This document shows, in pieces, positions 18,605-26,794 of a stretch of DNA of 51,193 nt. The notes under the pieces are model-generated. The model did no database searches. It saw only the letters and a program-made list of their open reading frames with translations, and was not told the DNA's origin. Both the position numbers and the translations under genes were made by a program. Location: contig CAZXOC010000012.1 of the NCBI GenBank assembly GCA_964642165.1, positions 1-51,193 on the forward strand, given 5' to 3'. This DNA is from CAYRVX01 sp964642165 (GTDB lineage: Bacteria > Planctomycetota > Phycisphaerae > SM23-33). Each line of letters begins with the position of its first letter. Position 1 is the first letter of the stretch.

Positions 18605-21600
18605 ATGACGACGCTGCCTCAGTACCGCGGGATGGGTGAGATCTTCCGCCGGTTGCATCAGGTCCGCGTCCGCCGGTGGTGCCTGCGCCTGGCGACCGGC
18701 GTGCTGGTCGCGGCGGCGATCGTGATGGCCGCCCTGGTGATCCAGGCGGCGGCGCTGGGCTACTGGCCGGACCAGCCGCCCGCGTCGCTGCGATGGGCGC
18801 TGCTGATCGTCGGCGCGGCGGCGGCGCTGGGCGGGATCCTCTGGTTCGTGGTCCGCTCGCTGCTGTGGCGCGAGAACGCCTCGCAGACGGCTCGCTTCAT
18901 CGAGCAGGCCCTGCCGGAAGTCCGCAACGACCTGATCAACTCCGTCCTGCTTTCGAGGGACAGCGACCAGGTCAGCCCCGACCTGGTCCAGATGGCCATT
19001 CACGAGAGCGTCCGGCGGGCGAAGCCCGCAAACCTGGGCGAGAGCATCTCGATGCGCCCCCTGTCGCGCTCCGTGCTGGCGGCGGGCTTCGCGGCGGTGG
19101 CGCTGTTGGGCTTCGCCGTCCTCCAACCCGGGCCGTTCCGCCGCGGGCTGATGGGGGCGATGAGCCCGACCGCCTACATCGAGCGCATCAACGACATCGA
19201 CCTCGTCCGCCTCGAGCCGGCCGACGGCGCGACCTTCTTCGCCGGCGAAACCGTCCACGTCGTCGCCACGATCCGCAACGACGACCATCGCCCCCTCCGC
19301 GGGAAGGTGCTGATCCGCAGCGCGGCGGCGCCGCGAGACATGATCCCCTCCAACGGCTTCACCACCTTCACGCTGCCGATCCGGAAGGTCGAGCAGTCCT
19401 TCGAGTTCGCCCTCCGCATCGAGGACGCCGATCGCGGCCGCTTCTCCCAGTGGCCAACCGACAGGGCCTGGTACCGGGTCCACATCCTCCAGCGGGTGGA
19501 GATCGATGGGCTGGACCTGCGATACGAGTTCCCGGCCTACACGGGACTGGCGACGAAGACCGTCCGCAACGCCCCGGGCGCGATCAGCTCGCCGATGGGC
19601 ACGAAGGTGACGGTCACGCTGCGGACGGCCTCGCCGGTCAAGAGCGTGGTGCTGGACCGCCCGAACGTCTCGCGCATGCCGATGCGCCCCGGGCCGGACC
19701 GCCGGAGCTTCGCCGCCGACCTGTTCGTCCACGAGGACGGCGCGTACCGCGTGGTCCTCGAGGACACCCGCCAGCAGCTTCCCGACCCCGAGGCGACCGG
19801 CAAGGACACCTTCAGCGCCGCCGGGCGCAGCCTGTTGAAGGGCTTCTACCGCATCCACGCCGTCCCCGACGCGCCGCCGAAGATCGAGTTCATCACGCCC
19901 AACCGCGACACGACCGTCCCGCCGGGGGGCAAGCTGGAGGCGACCATCCGCGTCTTTGACAAGTACGGCCTGACGGACGCGACGTTCTACGCCGGCAAGG
20001 AGGGCACCGAGCCGAAGGAGACCCACAAGTTCAACGTCAAGGGCAAGAAGAAGGCCGACTTGCCGTACACGTTCGAGTTGCCGAAGGGGGCGATCAAGGG
20101 CGACGTGCTGATCTACTACGCCACCGTCGCCGACAACCGCAACCTGCCGAAGATCGGCGGCCCGCAGACCACCGCCAGCGGGCGGTTCAAGATCCTCGTG
20201 CAGGACCCCGAACAGGCCGCCGCCGAGAAGGCCAAACGCTACGACGAGCTGCGCAAGAAGCTCCTGGTGATCCTCCGCATGCAGGAGACGCACCACGTCA
20301 ACACGGGCATCTGCTGGAAGGAGCCGCGCCCGCTCGACGAGGTCCTGAAGGTCGCCGGCGAGGTCGTCGCCGGGCAGAAGCAGATTCGCGCGGCCCTGCT
20401 GGCGCTCGACGAGTTCCCCTTCGACCCGGAGATGGTCACCGTCCAGCAGGCCGTCGCCATGCTCGCCCAGAACGAGGCGGCGCTCGCCGTCGACCAGGCC
20501 GAACGCGTCACCGAGCTCAAGGCCCTCGCCGGGCGCGAGAAGCCCTGCGAGCTGCTGGCGGGCACGCAGGACAAGATCATCGACACCCTCCAGACGCTGC
20601 TGGCCATCATGCCCTCGCTGGCGAACAAGCCGCAGGCCGAGGGCAAGGGGCCCGAATCCGGCGACATCCCGCCCGACGCGCTGGAGAAGCTCAAGGCGCT
20701 CGACGAGAAGCTCGAGGAGTTCCTCGAGGAGCAGCGCAAGGTCATCGCCGCCAGCGAGCGCCTGACCAAGAAGCCCGTCGACAACTTCACCGCCGAGGAC
20801 GAGGAGCTGCTCCACGAGCTGAAGACCACCGAGGACAAGTGGGAGAAGTTCATGAACGAGGCCTTCGCGGACTTCTCGCGCCTCGTCGAGCAGGACTTCT
20901 CCAACCCGGCGATGCTGAAGGAGCTGATGGCCGTCAAGAGCGACATCACGATGGCCAAGGACGCCCTGACCAAGAAGGCGACGGAGATCGCCACGGCCGC
21001 CGAGGACGGCGCGCTGGGCGGCGGCGAGGAGATCAAGTCGAACATCGAGAAGTGGCTGCCGGACGAGCCGGACCGCATCAAGTGGGCCATGGAGGCCATG
21101 CCCGAGGACATGGGCAAGATCGAGCTGCCCGAGCTGCCCACGGAGCTGGAGGACCTCGTCGGCGACCTGCTGGAGCAGGAGGAGGAGATGTTCGACGAGA
21201 TGGAGGACCTCTCGGCACGGGCGGCCAGCAGCGGCTCCGACGGCATCGGCTGGGACGCCATGGACGGGCCGATCTCCAACATGGGCGCCCAGGGCGTCAC
21301 CGGCAACCAGCTGCCCAACAGCAACGAGCTGTCCGGGCGCAGCGGCGAGGGGCGAAGCGGCAAGAGCAGCGGGGAGTTCGTGGAGGACAAGGCCGTCGGC
21401 AAGGGCGGGCGGCGCACGCCCACGAGGCTCACGCCCGAGCCGTTCCAGAAGGGGCAGGTCAACGACCAGTCCACCGAGCCGCCCGGGGGCGCCACCGGCG
21501 GCGGGAAGTTCTCCGGCAGCGGCGCCGAGGGCCTCGAAGGGCCCGTGCCCCCCGAGATCCAGAAGGAGCTGCCCCGCATGGCCCAGAAGCAGGCCGCTCT

Positions 21601-21934
21601 CGTCAACCGCGCCGAGCGCCTGCGCGGGCAGTTCAAGGTCAACGACTACGCCAACTTCAAGTTCCTCCAGGCCATCACGCTGATGAACCGCGTCCGGCGC
21701 AACCTCGAAGCCGGGCGCTACCAGAACGTCCTGCGGCAGCGCAACACCACGCTGTCGGCGCTGAGGCAGAGCAAGCTGCGCATCGGCAAGCTCGACGTGA
21801 CCGAGGACACCTCCAACGGCATGCCCAAGTACATCCGCGACGACATCGCCGACGCCATGAAGGGCAAGCTCCCCGAGGAGTTCAAGGACGTCCTCGAGCA
21901 GTACTTCCGCCGCCTCAGCGAAGCGCCGCGCTAG
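18605..21934 (+). CDS. DUF4175-like membrane protein
   Basis: A 1109-residue protein. Two N-terminal transmembrane helices (about 26-53 and 62-84) and a third (about 155-175) are followed by a large periplasmic region. That region has Ig-like segments near 190-530 and then a long charged, coiled-coil-rich part with ELPELPTELEDLVGDLLEQE and Gly/Ser-rich linkers. This layout fits the DUF4175 family often found with MoxR/Bat (aerotolerance) operons. No MoxR or von Willebrand partner is present here. The start is set by GGAGGAG 8 bases before the ATG. Its stop shares CTAG with the convergent gene. The role is unknown; cell-envelope function is plausible. Confidence 0.75.
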   Translation: MTTLPQYRGMGEIFRRLHQVRVRRWCLRLATGVLVAAAIVMAALVIQAAALGYWPDQPPASLRWALLIVGAAAALGGILWFVVRSLLWRENASQTARFIEQALPEVRNDLINSVLLSRDSDQVSPDLVQMAIHESVRRAKPANLGESISMRPLSRSVLAAGFAAVALLGFAVLQPGPFRRGLMGAMSPTAYIERINDIDLVRLEPADGATFFAGETVHVVATIRNDDHRPLRGKVLIRSAAAPRDMIPSNGFTTFTLPIRKVEQSFEFALRIEDADRGRFSQWPTDRAWYRVHILQRVEIDGLDLRYEFPAYTGLATKTVRNAPGAISSPMGTKVTVTLRTASPVKSVVLDRPNVSRMPMRPGPDRRSFAADLFVHEDGAYRVVLEDTRQQLPDPEATGKDTFSAAGRSLLKGFYRIHAVPDAPPKIEFITPNRDTTVPPGGKLEATIRVFDKYGLTDATFYAGKEGTEPKETHKFNVKGKKKADLPYTFELPKGAIKGDVLIYYATVADNRNLPKIGGPQTTASGRFKILVQDPEQAAAEKAKRYDELRKKLLVILRMQETHHVNTGICWKEPRPLDEVLKVAGEVVAGQKQIRAALLALDEFPFDPEMVTVQQAVAMLAQNEAALAVDQAERVTELKALAGREKPCELLAGTQDKIIDTLQTLLAIMPSLANKPQAEGKGPESGDIPPDALEKLKALDEKLEEFLEEQRKVIAASERLTKKPVDNFTAEDEELLHELKTTEDKWEKFMNEAFADFSRLVEQDFSNPAMLKELMAVKSDITMAKDALTKKATEIATAAEDGALGGGEEIKSNIEKWLPDEPDRIKWAMEAMPEDMGKIELPELPTELEDLVGDLLEQEEEMFDEMEDLSARAASSGSDGIGWDAMDGPISNMGAQGVTGNQLPNSNELSGRSGEGRSGKSSGEFVEDKAVGKGGRRTPTRLTPEPFQKGQVNDQSTEPPGGATGGGKFSGSGAEGLEGPVPPEIQKELPRMAQKQAALVNRAERLRGQFKVNDYANFKFLQAITLMNRVRRNLEAGRYQNVLRQRNTTLSALRQSKLRIGKLDVTEDTSNGMPKYIRDDIADAMKGKLPEEFKDVLEQYFRRLSEAPR

Positions 21935-24900
21935 CCGCGGCCGACGAACAGGCCGGCGAGCCGGGCCATCCCGTCCCTGCCCGCCGCTGTCAGCGCCTTC
22001 TTCATCTGCTCGATCCCTTCCCGTTCGGCCTCGATTCCCTGCCGCAAGAGCCTGCGGAACGTCGCGATGCGCTTCGGCGTGCGAACGCGCTGCTTCAGGC
22101 TGAGCCCCGTGCCTTCCTCGGCGTGGACGATCTCGTCGTACGTGTGGTACGCCTGGAAGGCCTCCTCGTAGTGGTCGGCCGCCGCCAGCAGCGGCCCGCG
22201 CGCCTGGCCGCCCAGGATCCCCGCCGCCGAGCGGAGCCACTCGGCGCAGCACCTGCGGGCCGAGAGACGCTCGAACGTCGCCCAGCAGAACCACTCGCTG
22301 AGCTCGTCGAAGCTCTTGGTCGGGTCGCTCACGTCCGCCAGGTACGCCTCGAGCGCGGCCAGGCCCCGCGGCACGCCCTTCCGCTCGTGCGGGGAGGCAA
22401 GCCGGACGGCTCGACGCAGCGCCTCGAGGAGGACCTGCTTCCGCGGGCGAGCCGTTCGCCCCTTGACCAGGACCGCGCAGGTGTCGAACCGGTGCGGGGC
22501 GCCGACGTCGGTCCAGCCCCAGACGGGGCAGCCGTCGAACCAGTACTGGCGCCGGCCGTCCTTCACGCGGTGGCCGTACACCAGCCCGCCGTCGCCGCGG
22601 GTGGAGACGATCGGCGTACCGGCGTCCGTGTGTCGCCGGACGAACTTCCACAGCACATCCGGGTCGCGGCACGCGACGGACTCGACCCGGCAGCCGAGCT
22701 GCTCCGGGTACCAGGTGAAGTCCTCCAGGGGAAGCGCCGCGACGTGCCAGTTGCCGTACTTGTAGCTGAAGCTGAACGCCCAGCCGTTGGCGGCAACGAG
22801 CTCGGAGTAGCTGGTGGCGATGTGGTTGTGCTCGAGCGCCTGGACCATGGCCGCCGGCAGGTGGGCCTTCCAGATGCCCTTCGGCAGCTTGACCTGCCGC
22901 AGGCGAAGACGCACCAGCGACGCCGGCCTGACCTGCCCGGGCGCTTCGTCCGCCCACTGGAGCGCCGCGTCGATCTCGTCGACAGCTCGCTTCTCGACGT
23001 GCGCGATTCGCTCCACGAGGCGCGCGAGCTTCTCGCGACCGGGCCTCGACGCCAGGGCGCTCTTGCCGGTGTCGGCCTTCTTCAGTTCCGCCAGCGCCTC
23101 CTCGTAGCGGTCGGCGGCGGCGTTGAGGTGGTCCGCCGTCGCCGCCGGGTGGCGCCCCGCCATGGCGCGCAGGTACCGCACGGCGCTGCTTCGGTTGACG
23201 CGCAGGTTCACCACGACGTTCGTGTGCCAGAAGTGCTTGCCCGGATGCTCCAGGTCCCGCAGGCACTTCGCCCAGAGCTGGAAGGCCTTGCCGCCGGTGC
23301 GGAAGCCCTTGGGCATGACGATCTCGTCACGCGCCAGCGCCACGGCGCGCCGCAGGGCCTGGACGTCGGCGGCCTTCCTGTCGACTGGCGGCCTGGGCCC
23401 GGCGAGCGTGACGACGGCGAAGGGGTACTTCCGCAAGCGCGCGATCTTCTGTTGGCCGTCGCGGGGGCTCGGGCAGAAGCTGAACACGGGGTGGGGTCGA
23501 TCGTCGTAGCCGACGACGACCTCCCAGAAGCCGTGGTTCTCCAGGCACGGCCGGCCGGCGGCGATGGATGCCTTGACCGCCTGCTCGAGGTTCCGGCGGT
23601 AGTGCTTGGCCGGATCGGTCCGGTACGATGCTTCGCTGCCCCGGTACCAGCGGAAGTCCGCCCCCAGCGCGGGCGCGGCGCGCTCCACCAGCACGGGCAG
23701 GCAGTCCGGGGCCAGCGGCCACCACCCCGCGTCCAGCGCGCCGTCGTACCGGGGCACCTGGTCGCTGGCCTGGAGGAGGAAGGCCTGCCCGAGGTCGCCC
23801 ATGACGGTGTCGTAGTCGGCCTCGATGCCGCTGCGGTTCAGCACGATCGCCAGCCCCCCGGCGAACGCGTTCCAGTGCGACTTGCCGCCGGGGACGTTGG
23901 CGAGCATGGCCGATTTCGGGTACGCCCGGGTCCTGGCCGCCTCTTCCCGGACGGCCGCCAGCGCGCCGCGAAGGTGCTCGATCGCGCCGTCCTCGTGATC
24001 GGCGGCTTGGCGAAGGGCCTCGCCGGCGGCCCGGCGACGCTTCTCGACCTTGCCCGCACCCTCCGGGGCGGCCCAGCCGATCTGCCGATGCACGTCGCAC
24101 CAGCAGCCGAAGGCCTTGCGGTAGCTCGCGGACGCGGCCAGCAGGTGCGCGTTGGCCTCCTTGCCGAACAGGCCTCGCCCGGCGAGGCGTTCCAGGTAGA
24201 CGGCCGAGCACTTCCGCGTCGGCCACTGGCTGTTCATCTCGTGGCACATGCCCTTGTCAGGGTACTCCTGGATGTTGGCGACGTCGGCGGCGTAGGCCCG
24301 CAGGCCCGCCAGGCCGAACGCCGCCTTCGGAGACGCCCGCCGGCACGCCTCCGGCGGCTCGGCGCTCCACGCGACCAGGTCCTCGACGACGCGCAGCGCG
24401 GTTTCTCTCGCCGCTGCCGGCCGGGTCCGCCTCGCATGCCGGCCCAAGCGGCGCATCTTGTGCCGGTCCGCCCACGTCAGCCACGTGCCAAAGTCCTCCC
24501 ACGTCCACCAGGTGGTGAAGGCATCCGGCTCGCATGCCATGGCGAAGATCCCGCGGTCGTTCGGGTCCTCGGCGCTGCGGTAGCCGACGAAGAGGACGTT
24601 CTCGGCGTACTCGCCCTTGACCGGGCGCCCCGAGTCGAGGCTCTCGGTGACAATCCGCCAGGCCTCCTCGGCCGTCTGGAACTCCACCCACTCGTAGCCG
24701 AACCCGGTCGCCTCGGCGATGCGCGCGTCGGGGGCGACGTGGCGGAAGGCGTACTTCGGCATGAACGTGCCGTGCCGGTAGGCGAACAGCGCGCTGGCCC
24801 CCGACAGGGCCGTCACCTCGTCCAGGTCGATGTCGTTCCAGCCCGCGGCGCGCATCTGGAGCAGGTGCATCAACAGGTAGCTGTGCGGGCCGGGGCCGAC

Positions 24901-25092
24901 CACCGTGTCCTTCTCGCGGTTCAGGGCCGCGGGGTCCTTCCACTCCCTGACGACCTCCTCCAGCAGCACCTCCCGCGGCACGGCGACGGGCGTCTGGCCG
25001 TCAGGCCTGCTCTCGGCGGCGTCGGGGGCACAGGAGACCTGCCCCCCTGCCAGCAGGAGGACCCCGAGCAGTGGCATGGGCGACTTGATCAT
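21931..25092 (-). CDS. Exported protein made of three copies of a ~340-residue module, function unknown
   Basis: A 1053-residue protein with an N-terminal hydrophobic segment ending in VSC, a weak lipobox at best. Three similar modules start near residues 71, 404 and 757. Each has an alpha/beta part that looks distantly like a BtrH_N or cysteine-peptidase-like fold (LSGASALFAYRHG, MGDLGQAFLLQ, AANGWAFSFSYKYG). A helical part follows with a common motif near SAVYLERLAG, SAVRYLRAMAG and CAEWLRSAAG. No conserved catalytic Cys-His pair is evident in all copies. AAAGGAAG precedes the ATG at 25092. Gene neighbours give no functional hint. Confidence 0.65.
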   Translation of the reverse strand: MIKSPMPLLGVLLLAGGQVSCAPDAAESRPDGQTPVAVPREVLLEEVVREWKDPAALNREKDTVVGPGPHSYLLMHLLQMRAAGWNDIDLDEVTALSGASALFAYRHGTFMPKYAFRHVAPDARIAEATGFGYEWVEFQTAEEAWRIVTESLDSGRPVKGEYAENVLFVGYRSAEDPNDRGIFAMACEPDAFTTWWTWEDFGTWLTWADRHKMRRLGRHARRTRPAAARETALRVVEDLVAWSAEPPEACRRASPKAAFGLAGLRAYAADVANIQEYPDKGMCHEMNSQWPTRKCSAVYLERLAGRGLFGKEANAHLLAASASYRKAFGCWCDVHRQIGWAAPEGAGKVEKRRRAAGEALRQAADHEDGAIEHLRGALAAVREEAARTRAYPKSAMLANVPGGKSHWNAFAGGLAIVLNRSGIEADYDTVMGDLGQAFLLQASDQVPRYDGALDAGWWPLAPDCLPVLVERAAPALGADFRWYRGSEASYRTDPAKHYRRNLEQAVKASIAAGRPCLENHGFWEVVVGYDDRPHPVFSFCPSPRDGQQKIARLRKYPFAVVTLAGPRPPVDRKAADVQALRRAVALARDEIVMPKGFRTGGKAFQLWAKCLRDLEHPGKHFWHTNVVVNLRVNRSSAVRYLRAMAGRHPAATADHLNAAADRYEEALAELKKADTGKSALASRPGREKLARLVERIAHVEKRAVDEIDAALQWADEAPGQVRPASLVRLRLRQVKLPKGIWKAHLPAAMVQALEHNHIATSYSELVAANGWAFSFSYKYGNWHVAALPLEDFTWYPEQLGCRVESVACRDPDVLWKFVRRHTDAGTPIVSTRGDGGLVYGHRVKDGRRQYWFDGCPVWGWTDVGAPHRFDTCAVLVKGRTARPRKQVLLEALRRAVRLASPHERKGVPRGLAALEAYLADVSDPTKSFDELSEWFCWATFERLSARRCCAEWLRSAAGILGGQARGPLLAAADHYEEAFQAYHTYDEIVHAEEGTGLSLKQRVRTPKRIATFRRLLRQGIEAEREGIEQMKKALTAAGRDGMARLAGLFVGRG

Positions 25093-25140
25093 GGTCTTCC
25101 TTTCCGGTTCTTCGGAGAGAAGTCGGTTCGCGCCGCGGCG

Positions 25141-25146
25141 ATTGTA
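25141..25146 (-). promoter_or_regulatory. Possible -10 box of the triplicated-module gene
   Basis: On the minus strand TACAAT lies about 48 bases before the ATG at 25092. No good -35 box is visible at the usual distance. Confidence 0.3.
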
Positions 25147-25255
25147 CCGGCCAGGCCCCCCAAGACCACCGGGTTCCGGGCCCCTCGCCTCGCCGCCGGA
25201 GGCCCCGCGGGACCCGGCATGCACCTTCGCAGTCCGGCGGCCGCCGCGAGTACGT

Positions 25256-25285
25256 TTGGCCGGCGCGGGCCCGGCCGGCTATACT
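25256..25285 (+). promoter_or_regulatory. Promoter of the YkgJ-type genes, predicting a leaderless transcript
   Basis: TTGGCC (25256-25261), 18-base spacer, TATACT (25280-25285). Transcription would start at about 25292, at the ATG itself (25293), and no Shine-Dalgarno sequence is present. Confidence 0.5.
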
Positions 25286-25292
25286 GGCCTCG

Positions 25293-25733
25293 ATGAAGAT
25301 CTTTGCAGGGACGCCCTGGTACATCGAGGGGCTGGCATTCGAGTGCCAGCAGTGCGGGCGCTGCTGCGCCGGGCCGGACGAGGGATACGTCTGGGTGACC
25401 GAGGACGACGTGGCGGCCATGGCCGCGCACCTCGGCCTGGCGGAGGAGCCCATGCGCCGCACGTACGTACGGAAGGTCGGCCGGCGGTACAGCCTCGTCG
25501 AGCGGAAGGACAATCGGGACTGCGTCTTCCTGACCAGGGAGCCCGACGGCCGGCGGCAGTGCGCGATCTACCCGGTGCGCCCGGCGCAGTGCCGGACCTG
25601 GCCGTTCTGGCCCACGAACCTGACGAGCCCGGAGGCCTGGGCCGCGGCCGGCCTGCGATGCCCGGGTATCAACCGCGGGCTGCTGGTCCCCTTCGATGAG
25701 ATCGAGTGCAGACGCCTGGTCACGCGGGAGTAG
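25293..25733 (+). CDS. YkgJ-type Cys-cluster protein
   Basis: A 146-residue protein of the CxxCxxCC (YkgJ, PF03692) family. The cluster CQQCGRCC covers Cys18, 21, 24 and 25. Further conserved cysteines include those in CAIYPVRPAQCRTWPF. The family is thought to bind zinc or an Fe-S centre; its function is unsettled. The ATG lies 7 bases after a TATACT box, so the message is probably leaderless. A second member of the same family overlaps its end. Confidence 0.85.
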   Translation: MKIFAGTPWYIEGLAFECQQCGRCCAGPDEGYVWVTEDDVAAMAAHLGLAEEPMRRTYVRKVGRRYSLVERKDNRDCVFLTREPDGRRQCAIYPVRPAQCRTWPFWPTNLTSPEAWAAAGLRCPGINRGLLVPFDEIECRRLVTRE

Positions 25734-26196
25734 CTCGGCGGCTGGAGCCGTCGACCTCGTCGACGCCGTCGCCCGCTGCCGGGCCGACGGGCGGTTCCTG
25801 GCCGAGCTGTCGGCAATCCTGCGGCGGGCAGACGCCGCCGTCGCAGCGTACGGTCCCGGCTGCCGCGCGTGCGGGGCCTGCTGCCGCTTCGAGGAGTTCG
25901 GCCACCGCCTGTACGTCTCGGCGGGGGAGCTGGCCCTGCTGACGGCCGCGGCGCCGCCGGAGCCCTGCCGGCCCGGCCGATGCCCCTATCAGCTCGACAG
26001 CCGCTGCACGGCGCGCGACCGCCGGAGCCTGGGCTGCCGCGTGTTCTTCTGCCGGGCGGAGCTCGCCGACGGATCGGCGGCGCTTTACGAGCAGTTCCAT
26101 CGGCAGGTCCGACGCCTGCACGACCGGTACGCCCTGGGCTACCTGTACGTCGAGTTGACCGCCGCACTTGTCGAGATCTGCCCGGCCGAACCGTGA
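25696..26196 (+). CDS. Second YkgJ-type Cys-cluster protein
   Basis: A 166-residue paralogue-type protein with cluster CRACGACC near 55-62 and later Cys pairs in CRPGRCPYQ and CRVFFC. The ATG at 25696 lies inside the preceding gene (38-base overlap in another frame). No alternative ATG or GTG is available downstream before the conserved part. The first 20 residues are low-complexity and may not be genuine, so a non-standard start is possible. Adjacent divergent copies suggest two subunits of one metal-binding unit. Confidence 0.75.
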   Translation: MRSSADAWSRGSSSAAGAVDLVDAVARCRADGRFLAELSAILRRADAAVAAYGPGCRACGACCRFEEFGHRLYVSAGELALLTAAAPPEPCRPGRCPYQLDSRCTARDRRSLGCRVFFCRAELADGSAALYEQFHRQVRRLHDRYALGYLYVELTAALVEICPAEP

Positions 26197-26239
26197 GCCC
26201 ACCGCCCCGGCCGGAATCAGGCTCGCGACGTTTTTTTTT
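26192..26239 (+). terminator. Rho-independent terminator after the YkgJ-type pair
   Basis: CGTGAGCC (26192-26199, overlapping the stop codon) pairs with GGCTCGCG (26220-26227) with one G-U pair. Nine T follow at 26231-26239. Confidence 0.6.
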
Positions 26240-26242
26240 GCG

Positions 26243-26271
26243 TTGACATCCCCCCGCGCGGTCCCTAGCAT
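26243..26271 (+). promoter_or_regulatory. Strong sigma-70 promoter of the small lipoprotein gene
   Basis: Consensus TTGACA (26243-26248), 17-base spacer, TAGCAT (26266-26271). The predicted start is near 26278, giving a leader of about 65 bases. Confidence 0.75.
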
Positions 26272-26343
26272 CGCCGGCGGTCCGGCTCGAACGGATTGAG
26301 CACGGCGTCCGGTGGCCCCGAGGCTATGTGGAGAGGCATGACG

Positions 26344-26559
26344 ATGAAGAAGTTGCTGACGGCGCTCGTCCTGTTTGCCTGCGTGGCGGGTTGCATGTTG
26401 CCCGGCTGCACTTCCGTCGAGACGACCGAGGAGCACGTCGGCCGACTGGCGATCCAGGGCGATCTTCAGTTCCGCCTGCTGGTGGACGACTTCGACTCGT
26501 TCTGGATGTTGGACCGCAACTGCCGCCTGACCCGCTGGCCGAATCGCGTCGGCTGGTAA
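26344..26559 (+). CDS. Small lipoprotein, unknown function
   Basis: A 71-residue protein. A lipoprotein signal (KKLLTALVLFACVAGC) with lipobox VAGC places the lipidated Cys at 17. The mature part is only about 54 residues, acidic in the middle and ending RWPNRVGW. I chose the ATG at 26344 over the one at 26338 because GAGAGG lies 7 bases before it. The gene has its own near-consensus promoter and a clean terminator, so it is an independent, probably highly expressed unit. Small lipoproteins of this size are frequent in planctomycetes, but I recognise no named family. Confidence 0.75.
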   Translation: MKKLLTALVLFACVAGCMLPGCTSVETTEEHVGRLAIQGDLQFRLLVDDFDSFWMLDRNCRLTRWPNRVGW

Positions 26560-26586
26560 GCCGGACCTCGGCGAGGAACTGACAGG

Positions 26587-26620
26587 AGCCTCCGGCCGTC
26601 GTCGGTCGGGGGCTGTTTTC
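26587..26620 (+). terminator. Rho-independent terminator of the small lipoprotein gene
   Basis: AGCCTCCGGCCG (26587-26598) pairs along 12 bases with CGGTCGGGGGCT (26603-26614), two G-U pairs, loop TCGT. It is followed by GTTTTC. Confidence 0.8.
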
Positions 26621-26794
26621 TGCGCCCGCCGCCTTCCGGCGGCGTCCCCCTCTTGGGCCCTTTTCGCCGCCGAACCGCGCCCCCGGCGCCGCCGTCGGGG
26701 CGCCTGCGGGGCGCGGCCGGGGAACCCGCCCTTCCCGGCAAGCGTCAGACCATCGTAGAGAACAGCGGATCGACACGACGGAAAGGGAAGCCAC

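Noticed and set aside
18527..23266. Very long minus-strand open frame opposite the DUF4175-like gene
   Set aside because: It is antisense to well-supported genes, rich in Arg/Ala/Gly/Pro with no domain signals, as expected of open frames in very GC-rich DNA.
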